Assembly (NCBI GenBank): GCA_021208885.1
Contig: JAJOJF010000012.1
Coordinates: 1-64,000, forward strand
Direction: 5' to 3'
DNA: 64,000 bases
DNA from: Burkholderiaceae bacterium
Lineage (GTDB): Bacteria > Pseudomonadota > Gammaproteobacteria > Burkholderiales > Burkholderiaceae_B
The number at the start of each line of letters is the position of its first letter. Positions within the stretch are counted from its first letter, which is position 1. Of the stretch, positions 34,596 to 44,045 are shown piece after piece. Under the pieces are notes generated by a model. The model did no database searches and had not been told where the DNA came from. It was given only the letters and a program-made list of their open reading frames with translations. The position numbers were made by a program, and so were the translations under genes.

Positions 34596-36119
34596 TCACA
34601 GAACTTTCTCTCGCGCAGAGACCGTTCTTCTCAAGTAGCTTCGGAAGACCATAAAGGTTGACCAAAGCAGTATGATCGCGGCGATTCCTATAAACGTAGC
34701 GCTAATCGGTCTCTCGAGAAAGATCATGGGATCGCCTCGCGACAAACGCAGGGCGCGCCGTAAATTCTCTTCCATGAGTGGGCCGAGCACGAATCCGAGC
34801 AATAGTGGGGCTGCGTCAAACCGCAGAACCAACATCAGATAGCCAAGTGCTCCAACGATGCCCACCATAAATACGTTGAACACGTCGTTGGTTACGCTAT
34901 AAGTGCCGATGCAAACAAAGACAATGATGGCTGGGTAGAGCAGGCGGTAGGGGATTTGAAGAATTGACACCCAGACGCTGATCAACGGAATGTTTAAAAC
35001 AATAAGCATGACGTTGCCAATCGCAAAGCTGACAATCAGGCCCCAGAAGAGCTCAGGTTGCTCGGCAATAAGCATTGGACCAGGTTGGATGCCATGGATG
35101 ATAAGGGCGCCGAGCATCAGCGCCATGACTGCATCACCCGGAATGCCCAGCGAAAGTGTAGGCACAAAACCGGTTTGAGCTGCTGCATTATTGGCAGCTT
35201 CAGGTGCAGTTACCCCCTCAATTGCCCCTTTCCCAAAGCGGGTTGGTTCCTTGGCAACTTTTTTCTCGAGTGCGTAGGCCATAAATGAGGCAATAGACGG
35301 GCCTGTGCCCGGTAACGCACCGAAGAAACCGCCAACGCCACTGCCACGCAACATCGGCATGATGGTCTGCTTGAACTCACCACGACTTGGGATCATCGAG
35401 CGCAGAGTTACCTTGCTTTCAACTTTGGTGTTGTGAGCGTTTGAGAGGCTGTGGATGATTTCAGGAATTCCAAAAAGCCCCATTGCCATAGCAACCAAGC
35501 TGATGCCATCAGATAGTTCTAAAACCCCGAAGTCGAATCTGAGCGTTCCAGTATTTACATCGGTGCCAACAGTGCCGATTAATAGCCCGAGTGCCACCAT
35601 CGCGAGCCCTTTGGCTGGAGAGCCCGAGGCAAGTGTTGAGGCTGCTATAAGACCTAACACCATGATAGAGAAGTATTCAGCGGCACCAAACTGCAGTCCA
35701 ATCTCAGCGATAGCAGGTGAAAACAAAATCAAAGCAATCAAGCCGAGCATCGAACCCACAAAAGAAGCAATCGTAGTGACAAACAGCGCAATACCAGCCT
35801 TTCCCTGTTTGGCCATCGGGTTGCCGTCCAAGCAGGCGACCACTGCCGCAGCATGACCTGGCAGATTTAACAAGATTGATGCCGTTGATCCACCGTATTG
35901 GGCACCATAAAAAACGCCGGCGAGCATGATGATTGCAGCCACCGGTGACAAGTGGTAGGTCACCGGCAGCAACAGCGAAATTGTGGCCAACGATCCAATG
36001 CCTGGCAACACGCCTACTAGCGTGCCGAGAAATACACCCACAAAACAGTAAAAAAGGATCTCTGGGCTTAATGCCGTTTGTAGGCCACCTATTAGCCCGT
36101 CAATAATGCCTGCTTCCAT
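34596..36119 (-). CDS. tctA: Tripartite tricarboxylate transporter large permease TctA
   Basis: 507 residues, full length. Multiple membrane segments and the family block VFLGTLVGVLPGIGSLATISLLLPVTYHLSP near residues 29-59 are present, with FGALPGTGPSIASFMAYALEKK in the middle repeat. It forms the main secondary transport channel for carboxylates captured by a TctC/Bug receptor. tctB is upstream in the same direction (70-base gap), but no tctC is in this operon; the receptor is likely the Bug protein at 32022-33005. Confidence 0.94.
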   Translation of the reverse strand: MEAGIIDGLIGGLQTALSPEILFYCFVGVFLGTLVGVLPGIGSLATISLLLPVTYHLSPVAAIIMLAGVFYGAQYGGSTASILLNLPGHAAAVVACLDGNPMAKQGKAGIALFVTTIASFVGSMLGLIALILFSPAIAEIGLQFGAAEYFSIMVLGLIAASTLASGSPAKGLAMVALGLLIGTVGTDVNTGTLRFDFGVLELSDGISLVAMAMGLFGIPEIIHSLSNAHNTKVESKVTLRSMIPSRGEFKQTIMPMLRGSGVGGFFGALPGTGPSIASFMAYALEKKVAKEPTRFGKGAIEGVTAPEAANNAAAQTGFVPTLSLGIPGDAVMALMLGALIIHGIQPGPMLIAEQPELFWGLIVSFAIGNVMLIVLNIPLISVWVSILQIPYRLLYPAIIVFVCIGTYSVTNDVFNVFMVGIVGALGYLMLVLRFDAAPLLLGFVLGPLMEENLRRALRLSRGDPMIFLERPISATFIGIAAIILLWSTFMVFRSYLRRTVSAREKVL

Positions 36120-36189
36120 GCGTTCTGTCTCAGTGTGTGGTTGTTGTGACTCGTTTTAACGCTAACCGTACCCGGTAATTCAGCGCCGG

Positions 36190-36639
36190 CTAGCTTTGAC
36201 CAATTGTTGGCATAACAGGCATGTTCATGCCAAGCCCAATACTAAATATGAGATAGGTGATAATCGCTACACCGATCGCGAGGTAACTTCTGGAGCGCCA
36301 GGTAAGCGTACTGGCACCGGTGGCTGCAATAACTGAAAGCATGACTGCAATCGGAAGGCCGACATAATCAAGGGTGACAGCAAACACAAAAATACTGAGC
36401 ATTACCCAAAACAGTCCTTTGAAGTTGACCTTGACCGCTGGGCCTCGTCGAAGTAGTGCAGGCAAAGTGATGAATACGCCAAGAACAACCAAAATGATGC
36501 CAATTGCAGTCGGGAAAAAACCGGGCCCCATTTGTCGCAACTGACCCATGTCGTATTGCTGAGAGTGGATCACCGCGAAGATTCCTACAGCGGTAATCAA
36601 AATTCCCCCGATGATGTCGGCAACATCCTTTTGCTTCAT
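36190..36639 (-). CDS. tctB: Tripartite tricarboxylate transporter small permease TctB
   Basis: 149 residues with four hydrophobic segments. The start DVADIIGGILITAVGIFAVIHSQQYDMGQLRQMGPGFFP is the TctB pattern, with the GPGFFP turn conserved. It is the small membrane subunit that accompanies TctA. Start at 36639. Confidence 0.92.
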   Translation of the reverse strand: MKQKDVADIIGGILITAVGIFAVIHSQQYDMGQLRQMGPGFFPTAIGIILVVLGVFITLPALLRRGPAVKVNFKGLFWVMLSIFVFAVTLDYVGLPIAVMLSVIAATGASTLTWRSRSYLAIGVAIITYLIFSIGLGMNMPVMPTIGQS

Positions 36640-36879
36640 GTTTTATGTCTCTCCACGGCGCTTGCAGTGCCGTTATTGTCATTGTGTTTATCTATGGTTA
36701 AATTTTGTCTGGCCAATTTCGCAAATAGTCGAGGTCGAGTCAATAGTGGTTTACAAGGGTTTTTTGTTCGGTGATATTGAAGAGTCTTTTCATGTGGTAT
36801 TCGACTTATTAATAGACGAGTGCGAATGCGCCTTCAAGTGAGCATTCGCTTAACTTCAACAAGAAAATCTTTATTAAAA

Positions 36880-37563
36880 ATGCAAGTGAATGCAGAGTTT
36901 GACAAGCGTGTTGTAGTGGACACATCGAGTGCTCCTTGGGTTGGCTCACCTGTCTCTGATGTCATGCGTAAGATGCTCGATCGAATGGGTGGTGAAGTTG
37001 CGCGTGCGACTTCGATTGTTCGATATCAGCCGGGATCTTGTTTCCCGTCGCACGTGCACGGGGGTGGTGAAGAGATTTTTGTGTTGGAGGGAGTTTTTTC
37101 CGATGAGTTTGGTGACTATCCGGCTGGCACCTATTTGCGCAATCCGCCTGGTTCATCGCATCAGCCTAGATCGGAGCGTGGCTGTACCTTGTTTGTGAAG
37201 CTTTGGCAATTCATGCCGGGTGACCAACAGACGGTGAGAATAGATACACGACAGGCTCAGTGGTACGAGGGCATGGTGCCAGGTCTTTTTGTGATGCCGT
37301 TGCATGAGCATGACGGCGTGAATACTGCGCTGGTTCGCTGGGCGCCCAATACACAATTCAATCGCCATGTACATCCGGGCGGCGAGGAGATTTTGGTGCT
37401 CGAGGGCACATTCTATGATGAACACGGCACCTACGAGGCTGGCAGCTGGCTACGTAGCCCTTGTTACAGTGAGCACAGGCCCTTTACTAAAGCTGAAGGT
37501 TCTCTAATTTACGTCAAGACTGGGCATATTGGCGCGCCATGTTTGGAGCTGCCCGGGGCTTGA
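36880..37563 (+). CDS. Double-cupin protein of the ChrR C-terminal type
   Basis: 227 residues from the ATG at 36880; the frame is open upstream to 36820, but that part is AT-rich and unlike protein. Two cupin repeats are clear: HVHGGGEEIFVLEGVFSDEFGDYPAGTYLRNPPGSSHQP and HVHPGGEEILVLEGTFYDEHGTYEAGSWLRSPCYSEHRP, each with the His-His-Glu-His metal ligand set. This is the domain found in the zinc anti-sigma factor ChrR, here duplicated and without the ChrR N-terminal anti-sigma domain. An enzyme or metal-sensing role is possible; no sigma factor gene is adjacent. Confidence 0.85.
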   Translation: MQVNAEFDKRVVVDTSSAPWVGSPVSDVMRKMLDRMGGEVARATSIVRYQPGSCFPSHVHGGGEEIFVLEGVFSDEFGDYPAGTYLRNPPGSSHQPRSERGCTLFVKLWQFMPGDQQTVRIDTRQAQWYEGMVPGLFVMPLHEHDGVNTALVRWAPNTQFNRHVHPGGEEILVLEGTFYDEHGTYEAGSWLRSPCYSEHRPFTKAEGSLIYVKTGHIGAPCLELPGA

Positions 37564-37575
37564 GCAAGTTTGACG

Positions 37576-38301
37576 TTACCGAGATTGCTTATTGCAGGAG
37601 CGTTTGGTCAGTGTTTTCGCATCGCGCCCGTCGCGCCATGCGAAATAACTTCTGTAAAGGAACACACTTAAAACCATGCCCCAAACCATTCCAGAGAACA
37701 TGCCCGAGAGCATGGCGCTCAAGTTCAGATTTCCATCGTTGCTTTGCTGAATAACTTGCACAAATAAAATGGCGCCGAGCGTCATTCCCAAAAACATCCA
37801 GCCTGAACAAAGCAGGTTTTGGGCGAGCATTGAACAAAGCTTGCGACATTCTGGGCGTAAAAGACGCAGACTAGGTATGGCGGCTAGCCCGCCGATCAAC
37901 ATCCCGAGGTGCATGTAGGGCATTAATTCAACGTGGAGCTTCAACGATTCGGCAATGGACAGAGATTGGCTGCTCGAGCAAATGGATGCAATGATTGCGA
38001 TCGGTGTACGCTGAAAATCGAAAAACAATCCGATAAGCATCCCTCCGAACCCAAGGCTTAGCATGACATGTGGCGGTGAAAAACCGAAGCGTTGAGGTCG
38101 TAAACGTGACAACGCGAAGCAACCCCCGCCGACACCGATGATTGATAGATATGATATCGACCACCAATCGCTCGCCGGGCCAAGATTCACGTAGACCATC
38201 GTCAGCGCAACAAGCCCAACTAGGGTTGAGCCGATGATGGTATTGGTGTGTCTGTCAAAAAACGAATGTTGCAACCTGATCTCCTGAAGCCTGCGTTTCA
38301 A
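37576..38301 (-). CDS. Hypothetical membrane protein
   Basis: 241 residues that I do not recognise. It has about five or six hydrophobic stretches, for example TIIGSTLVGLVALTMVYVNL at about 21-40, a SYLSIIGVGGGCFALSRL segment, SLGFGGMLIGLFFDF and SGMFSGMVWGMVLSVFLY. N- and C-terminal tails are basic. It converges on the cupin gene (12-base gap) and is transcribed from the direction of the cox promoter region. A role in heavy-metal handling has been suggested for similar small polytopic proteins, but nothing here supports a specific function. Confidence 0.65.
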   Translation of the reverse strand: MKRRLQEIRLQHSFFDRHTNTIIGSTLVGLVALTMVYVNLGPASDWWSISYLSIIGVGGGCFALSRLRPQRFGFSPPHVMLSLGFGGMLIGLFFDFQRTPIAIIASICSSSQSLSIAESLKLHVELMPYMHLGMLIGGLAAIPSLRLLRPECRKLCSMLAQNLLCSGWMFLGMTLGAILFVQVIQQSNDGNLNLSAMLSGMFSGMVWGMVLSVFLYRSYFAWRDGRDAKTLTKRSCNKQSR

Positions 38302-38621
38302 GTTGGCTAGACACGAGTGCCCGAACTAATTTATAAAATCTATCAAGCTGATAGCGGCACTGGCGCGCTCTTTATTTTTAAACGCCTCGGTGAGGGTAAC
38401 GGCTTTGCCGCACAATAGCAATACTTGTAAGTCTTGTGTAATCGTTATCCCTAGTGTCTAGTGACTTTTGGGGTTTTCTCCGCTACTGTGCTTCGGTGAT
38501 CACTAAAAACCCAACTGTTTTAGTGCAAATAATTACCGAATAGTTTTTTTTTAACCGTACGGTATGCCATAGAAAAAAACTAAATTGCTCGCGTTCGAGA
38601 GCTGTCTATTAGGAGGCATGA
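38302..38621. other. Divergent regulatory region upstream of the cox cluster
   Basis: No gene is visible in these 320 bases. The region is AT-rich near the right end, contains TTTTTTTT and a 10-bp palindrome (38554-38563), and has a loose inverted relation between TTTTGGGGTTTT near 38467 and AAAAACCC near 38505. AGGAGG lies just before the coxM ATG. It must hold the promoters for coxM and the membrane protein gene. Confidence 0.5.
38554..38563. promoter_or_regulatory. ACCGTACGGT palindrome, possible TetR-type operator
   Basis: ACCGTACGGT is a perfect 10-bp palindrome 58 bases upstream of coxM. The element resembles short operators of TetR-family repressors. No TetR gene lies in the window, so the regulator would be elsewhere. 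Chance occurrence cannot be excluded. Confidence 0.4.
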
Positions 38622-39485
38622 ATGATTCCGCCAGAGTTTGAGTACCACGCACCCACGACTTTGAGTGATGCAGTTGCCTTGCTTAACCAGCTAGGCGATG
38701 AGGCCAAAGTTCTTGCCGGTGGCCACAGTTTGCTGCCGATGATGAAAATGCGCTTTGCCGAACCCGCTCACTTGATTGACTTGAACAAGATCGAGCAGTT
38801 GCGGGGTATTCGCGAAGAGGGTGGCCTCATCAAAATTGGTGCGATGACGGTCGAGAACGACATTTTGGCATCAGAGCTGCTGAAGCGGAAAGCTTCTTTG
38901 CTACCCAAGGCAGTTAAGCTGATCGCTGACCCTCAGGTGCGCAATCGGGGCACGATTGGTGGTGACATCGCCCATGGTGACCCAGCAAATGATCATCCGG
39001 CGATCATGAAAGCAATGGACGCTACGTTTGTACTGACAGGTCCAGGAGGCAGCCGTTTGGTCAAAGCAGTCGATTTCTTCCATGGCACCTATATGACGGA
39101 CATGGCTGAAAACGAAATTCTGACCGAAATTCAATTTGATCCGCTGCCAGACAACACAGGAACCGCCTATCTCAAGCTCAAACGCAAGACGGGCGATTGG
39201 GCCACCGCAGCCGCCGCTGTTGTACTGCAAATGAGCGGTGGAAAAGTTTCGATGGTCAGAATTGGTTTGACCAACGTTGCTGACACGGCGCTCAGAGCCA
39301 CTGAAGCAGAGCAGATTCTAATGGGGAATCCTTTATCAGCTGAAGTCTTGGCCAAGGTGGTCGATGCAGTCACCGCGATTTGCAACCCGGCTGAGGACTT
39401 GCGAGGCGATGCCGAGTACAAAACCGCCATGGCTGGTGAGATGACCAAGCGCGCTTTGCTTGAAGCGGCCAGCCAGATTAGCTAA
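38622..39485 (+). CDS. coxM: Carbon monoxide dehydrogenase medium (FAD) subunit CoxM
   Basis: 287 residues. The two FAD-binding motifs of CoxM are at the canonical positions: AGGHS at residues 32-36 and TIGGD at 111-115. The protein passes electrons from the iron-sulfur subunit via FAD. AGGAGG precedes the ATG at 38622. Gene order M-S-L is that of form I CO dehydrogenases. Confidence 0.95.
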   Translation: MIPPEFEYHAPTTLSDAVALLNQLGDEAKVLAGGHSLLPMMKMRFAEPAHLIDLNKIEQLRGIREEGGLIKIGAMTVENDILASELLKRKASLLPKAVKLIADPQVRNRGTIGGDIAHGDPANDHPAIMKAMDATFVLTGPGGSRLVKAVDFFHGTYMTDMAENEILTEIQFDPLPDNTGTAYLKLKRKTGDWATAAAAVVLQMSGGKVSMVRIGLTNVADTALRATEAEQILMGNPLSAEVLAKVVDAVTAICNPAEDLRGDAEYKTAMAGEMTKRALLEAASQIS

Positions 39486-39519
39486 CAGTGCAGACAACGT
39501 ATTAATCGGAGAAAAGATC

Positions 39520-40005
39520 ATGGGCAAAAAAATAGTCAGCATGACCATCAATGGCCGTAAAGTGGAGGAGGCCGTTGAGCCGCGCACATTGCTCATCCAT
39601 TTTTTGCGTGAACAGATGAACCTCACGGGCGCGCACATTGGCTGCGAGACAAGCCATTGTGGCGCGTGCACGGTAGATATTGATGGAAAATCAGTCAAGT
39701 CTTGCACCCACTTGGCGGTGCAGTGTGACGGCAGTGATGTCATGACAGTAGAGGGTTTGGCCCAAGACGGCGTTTTGCACGCTGTGCAAGAGGGGTTCTA
39801 TCAAGAGCATGGTCTTCAGTGCGGGTTCTGTACGCCAGGCATGTTGGTGCGTAGCTACCGCCTGCTGCAAGAAAACCCCAATCCGACGGAAGAAGAAATT
39901 CGTGCAGGCATTTCGGGCAATCTGTGTCGCTGCACTGGCTATCAGAACATTGTCAAAGCCGTGCAGTACGCCGCCAAGAAGCTGCAAGAAACCGCAGCCG
40001 CTTGA
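39520..40005 (+). CDS. coxS: Carbon monoxide dehydrogenase small (2Fe-2S) subunit CoxS
   Basis: 161 residues from the ATG at 39520 (GGAGA upstream). The plant-type cluster is bound by Cys42, Cys47, Cys50 and Cys62, and the second cluster near the molybdenum cofactor by Cys101, Cys104, Cys136 and Cys138 (CGFC and CRC motifs). All eight ligands are present. It relays electrons from CoxL to CoxM. A longer frame upstream to 39460 overlaps coxM and is not needed. Confidence 0.96.
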   Translation: MGKKIVSMTINGRKVEEAVEPRTLLIHFLREQMNLTGAHIGCETSHCGACTVDIDGKSVKSCTHLAVQCDGSDVMTVEGLAQDGVLHAVQEGFYQEHGLQCGFCTPGMLVRSYRLLQENPNPTEEEIRAGISGNLCRCTGYQNIVKAVQYAAKKLQETAAA

Positions 40006-40041
40006 GTTGATTGAACGAACACACGATTAGGAGACAAAACA

Positions 40042-42447
40042 ATGAATGCACCTTTAAAGGACCGTGAAGCAGCGCTCATGGGCATGGGCGACTCGCGTTT
40101 GCGCAAAGAGGACGCGCGCTTCATTCAGGGCAAAGGAAATTATGTTGATGACATTAAGTTGCCCAACATGGTGTTTATGGATATCGTTCGCTCGCCGCTA
40201 GCGCATGCCCGCATTAAGGCAATTCACAAAGAAGAAGCCCTGAAAATCCCGGGCGTCTTGGCAGTGTTGACGGCAGAAGATCTCAAGCCCTTGAAATTGC
40301 ATTGGATGCCGACATTGGCTGGTGATGTCGCAGCGGTGTTGGCTGATGAGAAAGTGCACTTTCAGATGCAGGAAGTTGCGGTGGTTGTTGCAGAAAATCG
40401 CTACGCAGCTGCTGATGGCAAAGAGGCTGTATTTGTTGAGTACGAGGAACTTGATGCGGTAATTGATCCTTTTGAAGCCCTCAAGCCTGGCGCCCCTGTG
40501 TTGCGTGAAGATCTCTCCGGCAAGACCGATGGTGCGCACGGTGCCCGCAATCACCACAACGAAATCTTCACCTGGACTGCGGGTGACAAGCAAGCCGCCG
40601 ATGAAGCGTTTGCCAGGGCGGAGATAACGGTAAAGCAGGACATGCTCTATCCACGCGTGCATCCATGCCCACTTGAGACGTGTGGTTGTGTCGCATCGTT
40701 TGACCCGATACGTGGCGATTTGACCACTTACATTACAAGTCAGGCACCACACGTGGTTCGCACGGTGGTTTCGATGCTGTCAGGCATTCCTGAGTCCAAA
40801 GTTCGAATTATTTCTCCCGATATTGGCGGGGGGTTTGGTAACAAGGTTGGCATCTATCCCGGCTATGTTTGTGCCATTGTCGCCTCGATTGTTCTAGGTC
40901 GTCCTGTTAAGTGGATTGAGGACCGCATCGAGAATCTGTCATCGACAGCTTTTGCGCGTGACTATCACATGACGGGTGAACTTGCGGCAACCGCGGATGG
41001 CAAGATTCAAGGCTTGCGAGTGGAGGTGATCGCTGATCATGGAGCGTTCGATGCCTGCGCTGACCCTAGCAAGTTTCCGGCTGGCTTATTCCACATCTGC
41101 TCCGGTTCGTACGACATTCCAGCGGCACACTGTTCTGTAAAGGGCGTGTACACCAACAAGGCGCCTGGTGGCGTTGCTTATCGCTGTTCATTTCGGGTGA
41201 CTGAGGCCGTCTATTTGATCGAGCGCATGGTTGACGTTCTTGCGCAAAAACTTGACATGGACAAAGCCGAAATTCGTGAGAAGAACTTTATCCGCAAGGA
41301 ACAGTTCCCCTATACATCGGCCTTTGGTTTCGAATACGACTCGGGTGACTATCACACAGCGCTAAAGAAAGTTCTCGATGCGGTTGGTTACAAAGAGTTG
41401 CGAGCTGAGCAGGCAGCCAAGCGTGCCGATCCCAATAGTCCGACGCTAATGGGGATCGGTCTAGTCACTTTTACAGAAATCGTTGGCGCAGGTCCGAGCA
41501 AGATTTGCGATATCTTGGGTATCGGCATGTTTGATTCCTGCGAAATTCGTGTTGACCCAACAGGTAGCGCTATTGCGCGGATGGGCACGATTTCACAGGG
41601 GCAAGGTCACCAGACCACTTACGCCCAGATCATTGCAACCGAGCTTGGGATACCATCCGAAGTGATTCAGGTTGAGGAGGGTGACACCAATACGGCTCCT
41701 TATGGGCTAGGTACTTACGGTTCTCGCTCAACCCCGGTAGCTGGTGCTGCCATTGCCATGGCAGCGCGAAAGATCCATGCAAAGGCCAAGAAAATCGCTG
41801 CTTCACTTCTAGAGGTCAGTGAGGACGATCTTGAGTGGGAAGTTGATCGATTTAAAGTTCGTGGCAATGACGGCAAGTTCAAGACCATGAAAGACATCTC
41901 TTGGGCAGCGTACAACCAGCCGCCTCAGGGCATGGAGCCTGGGCTCGAAGCGGTTCATTATTACGACCCGCCAAATTTCACTTATCCGTTTGGTATCTAC
42001 CTTTGCGTGGTGGATATTGATCGCGCTACGGGCGAAACGAAAGTCCGCCGTTTCTACGCATTGGACGACTGCGGAACGCGCATTAATCCGATGATCATTG
42101 AAGGGCAGATTCATGGTGGATTAACCGAAGGGTTCGCCGTAGCCATGGGTCAGCTTTTGTCGTTCGACCAGCAGGGCAACATCCAGGGCAATTCGCTCAT
42201 GGACTATTTCTTGCCGACGGCCGTTGAAACGCCTCATTGGGAAACGGACTATACGGTCACGCCATCACCACACCACCCAATCGGTGCCAAGGGAGTGGCC
42301 GAATCGCCGCACGTGGGCAGTATCCCAACCTTTACAGCAGCGATCGTCGACGCGTTTTCTCACGTCGGTGTGACGCATATTGATATGCCACACACAGCGT
42401 TCCGGATCTGGAAAGAGCTCAAGCAACACAACTTGAACCTGAACTGA
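40042..42447 (+). CDS. coxL: Form I aerobic CO dehydrogenase large subunit CoxL
   Basis: 801 residues. The form I signature AYRCSFR is at residues 379-385, with Cys382 as the expected copper ligand of the Mo-S-Cu site; form II enzymes have a different loop here. The cofactor-binding segments VRIISPDIGGGFGNK and ARMGTISQGQGHQTTYAQ and the C-terminal IGAKGVAESPHVG with the presumed catalytic Glu754 are present. The Gly before that Glu in GVGES of the Oligotropha enzyme is Ala here. The enzyme oxidises CO to CO2 at the cytoplasmic face and passes electrons to the quinone pool. AGGAG precedes the ATG. Confidence 0.96.
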   Translation: MNAPLKDREAALMGMGDSRLRKEDARFIQGKGNYVDDIKLPNMVFMDIVRSPLAHARIKAIHKEEALKIPGVLAVLTAEDLKPLKLHWMPTLAGDVAAVLADEKVHFQMQEVAVVVAENRYAAADGKEAVFVEYEELDAVIDPFEALKPGAPVLREDLSGKTDGAHGARNHHNEIFTWTAGDKQAADEAFARAEITVKQDMLYPRVHPCPLETCGCVASFDPIRGDLTTYITSQAPHVVRTVVSMLSGIPESKVRIISPDIGGGFGNKVGIYPGYVCAIVASIVLGRPVKWIEDRIENLSSTAFARDYHMTGELAATADGKIQGLRVEVIADHGAFDACADPSKFPAGLFHICSGSYDIPAAHCSVKGVYTNKAPGGVAYRCSFRVTEAVYLIERMVDVLAQKLDMDKAEIREKNFIRKEQFPYTSAFGFEYDSGDYHTALKKVLDAVGYKELRAEQAAKRADPNSPTLMGIGLVTFTEIVGAGPSKICDILGIGMFDSCEIRVDPTGSAIARMGTISQGQGHQTTYAQIIATELGIPSEVIQVEEGDTNTAPYGLGTYGSRSTPVAGAAIAMAARKIHAKAKKIAASLLEVSEDDLEWEVDRFKVRGNDGKFKTMKDISWAAYNQPPQGMEPGLEAVHYYDPPNFTYPFGIYLCVVDIDRATGETKVRRFYALDDCGTRINPMIIEGQIHGGLTEGFAVAMGQLLSFDQQGNIQGNSLMDYFLPTAVETPHWETDYTVTPSPHHPIGAKGVAESPHVGSIPTFTAAIVDAFSHVGVTHIDMPHTAFRIWKELKQHNLNLN

Positions 42448-42468
42448 AGCCACAAACAGGGAAATTGA

Positions 42469-43110
42469 ATGGAAGTCACAATTGATAAGCAGTACCCGAT
42501 TCCTGCCAGTGAGAAGGCTTGCTGGCAGGTTTTGTCGAACATCACCGAGCTTGCGACCTGCATGCCTGGGGCAACCATTACCGAACAGGTTGACGACACG
42601 CACTACAAGGGAACTGTCAAAGTCAAGGTTGGTCCGGCCACGGCTTCCTTTGCTGGCGATATTGAGGTGCTTGGCGTGGACGAAGGCGCCAAGCAGATTC
42701 GCATGCTTGGAAAAGGGGCAGACAAAGGTGGCTCGTCGGCCTCAATGGAGTTAACCGCTTCTTTGCAGGTTCAGGATGACAGCAGCGTCAACCTGATCGG
42801 CAAGGCTGATGTAATTGTTAACGGCAAATTTGCCCAGTTTGGTGGGCGTATGATGACTTCTGTATCAGACATGATTCTTAAGCAGTTTGCTGACAATTTC
42901 GCGGTTAAGGCTCGTGCAGCTCAAGCTGCGCTTGCACCTGCCGATGCAACTGGCACATCGACAGCTGCTCAATCGGCTACTGGTGAGTCTGCGACTGAAG
43001 TTGCTTCAGCCGCTGATGCCCCTAAAATGCAGACTGAGCTCAATGGTTTAGCGATTGCCTGGATGTTGATCAAAAACTTTTTTGCGCGACTTTTTGGCAA
43101 GTCCTCCTAA
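42469..43110 (+). CDS. coxG: CO dehydrogenase accessory protein CoxG (SRPBCC domain)
   Basis: 213 residues. Residues 1-145 form the CoxG/SRPBCC fold: IPASEKACWQVLSNITELATCMPGATITEQ at the start and GKFAQFGGRMMTSVSDMILKQFADNF at the end of the domain. An Ala/Thr/Ser-rich linker (about 150-190) leads to a hydrophobic-basic C-terminal helix AIAWMLIKNFFARLFGKSS. CoxG is reported to carry quinone between membrane and CO dehydrogenase, and the C-terminal helix would be the membrane contact. It follows coxL by 21 bases. Confidence 0.93.
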   Translation: MEVTIDKQYPIPASEKACWQVLSNITELATCMPGATITEQVDDTHYKGTVKVKVGPATASFAGDIEVLGVDEGAKQIRMLGKGADKGGSSASMELTASLQVQDDSSVNLIGKADVIVNGKFAQFGGRMMTSVSDMILKQFADNFAVKARAAQAALAPADATGTSTAAQSATGESATEVASAADAPKMQTELNGLAIAWMLIKNFFARLFGKSS

Positions 43111-43130
43111 CCCTAAACGGGTGATAGCAG

Positions 43131-44045
43131 ATGGATGCAAAGGAAATCTCTGAGCGACTGGTCCAGTCTGGCTATGTAGCTGATGACAGCCTCGCCGACA
43201 TGGTTTGGATGGGGTTGACTATTGATCGGCCGATCTTGCTAGAGGGTGAGGCTGGCGTTGGCAAGACAGCAATCGCCCAAGCCAGTGCGACGGCATTGGG
43301 GCGACCTTTGTTTCGCTTGCAGTGCCACGAGAGCTTAGATTTGAATCAGGCTGTCTACGAATGGAACTACAGCCGTCAGTTGCTCGAGATTCGGCTGCGC
43401 GAAGCAGAAGGTATTGGGCAAGATAGATTGCGAAATGACTTGTTCAGTCAGACTTTTCTCCTGCAGCGGCCTTTGATGCAGGCCATTACATCTGAGCAGT
43501 CTGCCGTTTTGTTGATTGACGAGATTGACCGCGCAGACGAATCGTTCGAGGCTTATTTACTCGAGGTCTTGGGTGAATTTCAGATTACGGTACCCGAGCT
43601 TGGAACGGTTCGCGCCAAAACCAAGCCACTTGTGGTGCTAACAAGCAATGGCACGCGCGATTTGTCTGATGCTTTGCGCCGCCGTTGTCTCTATCACTAT
43701 GTGGATTACCCCACGGTTTCGCGCGAGCTAAGCATTGTGCAAACTCTTATCCCTCACGCCAATGCCGAACTTGTCCAACAAGCCGTGTTATTCATCCACC
43801 AATTGCGTAAAGAGGATTTAGACAAAACGCCTGGCATTGCGGAGACGCTCGATTGGATACGCGTACTGTGTGCTCGGGACTTGCAGAAATTGCCTGATGA
43901 CCCCAAGGAACTCGCAGGTAGTTTGAGTGCCTTGTTAAAGACGCGCAGCGATCAGTGGCAGGTTTCCGAAGCGGTCATTACCAAGCTAATGGGATCGCGT
44001 AGCCGTGTTGGTGTTGATCCCGGTGTGGTTGCATCGAAAGGTTGA
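43131..44045 (+). CDS. coxD: MoxR-type AAA+ ATPase CoxD
   Basis: 304 residues. Walker A GEAGVGKT is at residues 39-46, Walker B LLIDEID with Asp130-Glu131, and a sensor region LTSNGTRDLSDALRRRCLYHYVDYP follows. CoxD-type ATPases are required in Oligotropha to insert sulfur and copper at the molybdenum site of CODH. The stop overlaps the coxE start by four bases, so the two are translated together. Confidence 0.94.
   Translation: MDAKEISERLVQSGYVADDSLADMVWMGLTIDRPILLEGEAGVGKTAIAQASATALGRPLFRLQCHESLDLNQAVYEWNYSRQLLEIRLREAEGIGQDRLRNDLFSQTFLLQRPLMQAITSEQSAVLLIDEIDRADESFEAYLLEVLGEFQITVPELGTVRAKTKPLVVLTSNGTRDLSDALRRRCLYHYVDYPTVSRELSIVQTLIPHANAELVQQAVLFIHQLRKEDLDKTPGIAETLDWIRVLCARDLQKLPDDPKELAGSLSALLKTRSDQWQVSEAVITKLMGSRSRVGVDPGVVASKG

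Noticed and set aside
40042..42447. Form II CoxL-like molybdenum hydroxylase
   Set aside because: The active-site loop is AYRCSFR, diagnostic for form I, and the gene order and coxG-D-E genes agree.
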